Below are positions 5,761 to 6,691 of a stretch of 6,691 nucleotides of DNA, piece after piece. The notes under the pieces were generated by a model that ran no database searches, was not told the DNA's origin, and saw nothing but the letters and a program-made list of their open reading frames with translations. Location of the stretch: positions 1 to 6,691 of the forward strand of contig JAGVEP010000257.1 of assembly GCA_020058145.1 (NCBI GenBank). Direction: 5' to 3'. The number at the start of each line of letters is the position of its first letter. Within the stretch, counting starts at the first letter, position 1. Source of the DNA: Phycisphaerae bacterium (lineage in GTDB: Bacteria; Planctomycetota; Phycisphaerae; UBA1845; Fen-1342). Both the position numbers and the translations under genes were made by a program.

Positions 5761-6691
5761 CTACGAGAGTCTGAAGGCCGACCTGTCGGCGTACCTCGAC
5801 GGCGAGCTGGATGCGGCCCGCACGGCGGAGGTGCAACGCTACCTGGAGGAATCCGAGGAGGCGCGCCGGGTGCTGGCGGAGCTGACCGCGATAGCGGATG
5901 GGCTGCGAACTCTGCCGCGCGCGCGTGCCTCGGCGGAGCTGGCCGCGACGCTCCGCCGCGAAGTCGAGCAGCGGCTCCAGCCGCAGCGTCCAGCGACCGT
6001 GCGAACCCTGCGGCTATTTTTCGGCCTCAGCGCGGTGGCGGCGGCTCTGATCGGCGGCATGTGGATCAGTTGGCGCGTCTTGGTACCAGCCCCGGCGCGG
6101 GAGCCGTCGTTGGCGCCGCGCATTGCGGCCATGCCGACACCTGAACAGCACCCGGCGCCCACGGGGGCCGAGGCCCCGCACACCGAAGTGGAGCTCGTGG
6201 AGACACCGGTCGCCGCGTCTGAGCTACCGGTAATTGTCGCGACCACACCGCCCGTGGTTGAAAGCGCGCCGCCGGTCGAGACCGACGCCACGGTCGGGGC
6301 GAACCTTGTGCTGACGCCTGCCGGAGAGGCGGAATATGCCGTCGCGACCGCGCTGCTGACACAGTGGACCGAGCAAGGGGCGGTCCAGCGCGTTTCAACG
6401 GCCGGAGCACTCGAACAGGTGTATCTGATGTCGCGAGCCGAGTTCCCGAGGAGGATGGAACTGCTCGGCGACGCGCTCGGAACGGCCGGCACGTTCGAGG
6501 CCACGGTCAACTTAAAAGCCTCACTGCTGCCTGCGGACGAAGCGCAAGACAACGTGGCCCCGCTGGCGCCTCCGACACCCGGCAAGGGTCCCCCAGCTAA
6601 GACGCGGAAAGCAGAACCGAAAAAGACCCAGCCGGCCCCCGCGGCAGCAGCACCCCCCAGCGCGCGCGGCGAATCCGCGGCCGGCCGGGCC
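5747..6691 (+). CDS. Transmembrane anti-sigma-like protein, 3' end outside window
   Basis: This frame is open from TTG 5747 to the window edge (315 codons, no stop). The TTG has a good ribosome-binding site, GAGAGGA at 5734-5740, six bases upstream, and overlaps the sigma gene's end. Residues 9-56 match the pattern of anti-sigma ZAS domains (LSAYLDGELDAARTAEVQRYL, then a helix ending LRTLPRA), but the zinc ligands HxxxCxxC are replaced by Y32, S36 and A39. Residues ~88-107 are one membrane helix (LRLFFGLSAVAAALIGGMWI), so the N-terminus is cytoplasmic and the rest external. Residues ~113-185 are a Pro/Ala/Glu/Val-rich stalk. Residues ~186-262 look like a small folded alpha/beta domain (NLVLTP, then helix AEYAVATALLTQW). 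A Pro/Ala/Lys-rich tail runs to the edge. It probably binds the adjacent sigma factor and releases it on an envelope signal. Confidence 0.85.
   Translation, partial: MPDHDYESLKADLSAYLDGELDAARTAEVQRYLEESEEARRVLAELTAIADGLRTLPRARASAELAATLRREVEQRLQPQRPATVRTLRLFFGLSAVAAALIGGMWISWRVLVPAPAREPSLAPRIAAMPTPEQHPAPTGAEAPHTEVELVETPVAASELPVIVATTPPVVESAPPVETDATVGANLVLTPAGEAEYAVATALLTQWTEQGAVQRVSTAGALEQVYLMSRAEFPRRMELLGDALGTAGTFEATVNLKASLLPADEAQDNVAPLAPPTPGKGPPAKTRKAEPKKTQPAPAAAAPPSARGESAAGRA

Noticed and set aside
5839..6585. Minus-strand open frame of 248 codons, Ser/Ala/Thr-rich
   Set aside because: It is antisense to the anti-sigma-like gene, which has a ribosome-binding site, a membrane helix and coupling to the sigma gene; the composition is a shadow of its codon bias.

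Overview
The window is GC-rich bacterial chromosomal DNA, densely coded, with many GTG or TTG starts and mostly weak Shine-Dalgarno sequences. The gene mix suggests a planctomycete, possibly a Phycisphaerae-like environmental genome: a SPOR-like protein with a charged linker, a small TPR protein joined to dapB, a lone PilZ protein, a HEAT-like protein paired with a small membrane protein, and an ECF sigma factor with a membrane anti-sigma protein. This is inference from protein style, not a database match, and the phylum is only moderately supported. No phage, transposase, CRISPR array, tRNA or rRNA is visible.

Layout. Bases 1-390 hold the 3' end of a gene for a SPOR-like domain protein. A spacer (391-525) follows, carrying a compact element of nested inverted repeats (425-497). 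Next comes a co-directional pair: a 102-residue TPR protein (526-834) and dapB (831-1628), overlapping by four bases (GTGA). After a roughly 330-base spacer comes a PilZ-domain protein (1955-2257). It converges on, and overlaps by 52 bases, a class 1B dihydroorotate dehydrogenase gene, pyrD, on the minus strand (2206-3198). A 198-base divergent region with a near-perfect 20-base palindrome (3341-3360) separates pyrD from a 400-residue HEAT-like protein (3397-4599). That gene overlaps by 16 bases a gene for a 141-residue single-pass membrane protein (4584-5009). A short spacer holds heptanucleotide tandem repeats and a good candidate ECF-type promoter. It is followed by an ECF sigma factor (5158-5760) and, overlapping it by 14 bases, a transmembrane anti-sigma-like protein that runs off the right edge (5747-6691).

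How the genes work together. dapB (lysine/diaminopimelate synthesis) and pyrD (pyrimidine synthesis) are single housekeeping genes without pathway neighbours. The sigma/anti-sigma pair is the clearest functional unit: probably autoregulated, translationally coupled, and responding to a signal at the membrane or in the periplasm. Its anti-sigma domain keeps the overall zinc-finger (ZAS-like) pattern but has lost all three HxxxCxxC ligands. The HEAT-like and membrane proteins are probably co-translated and may act together at the membrane, function unknown. I see no convincing multi-gene undescribed system. The points most worth a second look are the zinc-less anti-sigma protein, the putative ECF promoter, the intergenic palindromic element and the HEAT/membrane pair.
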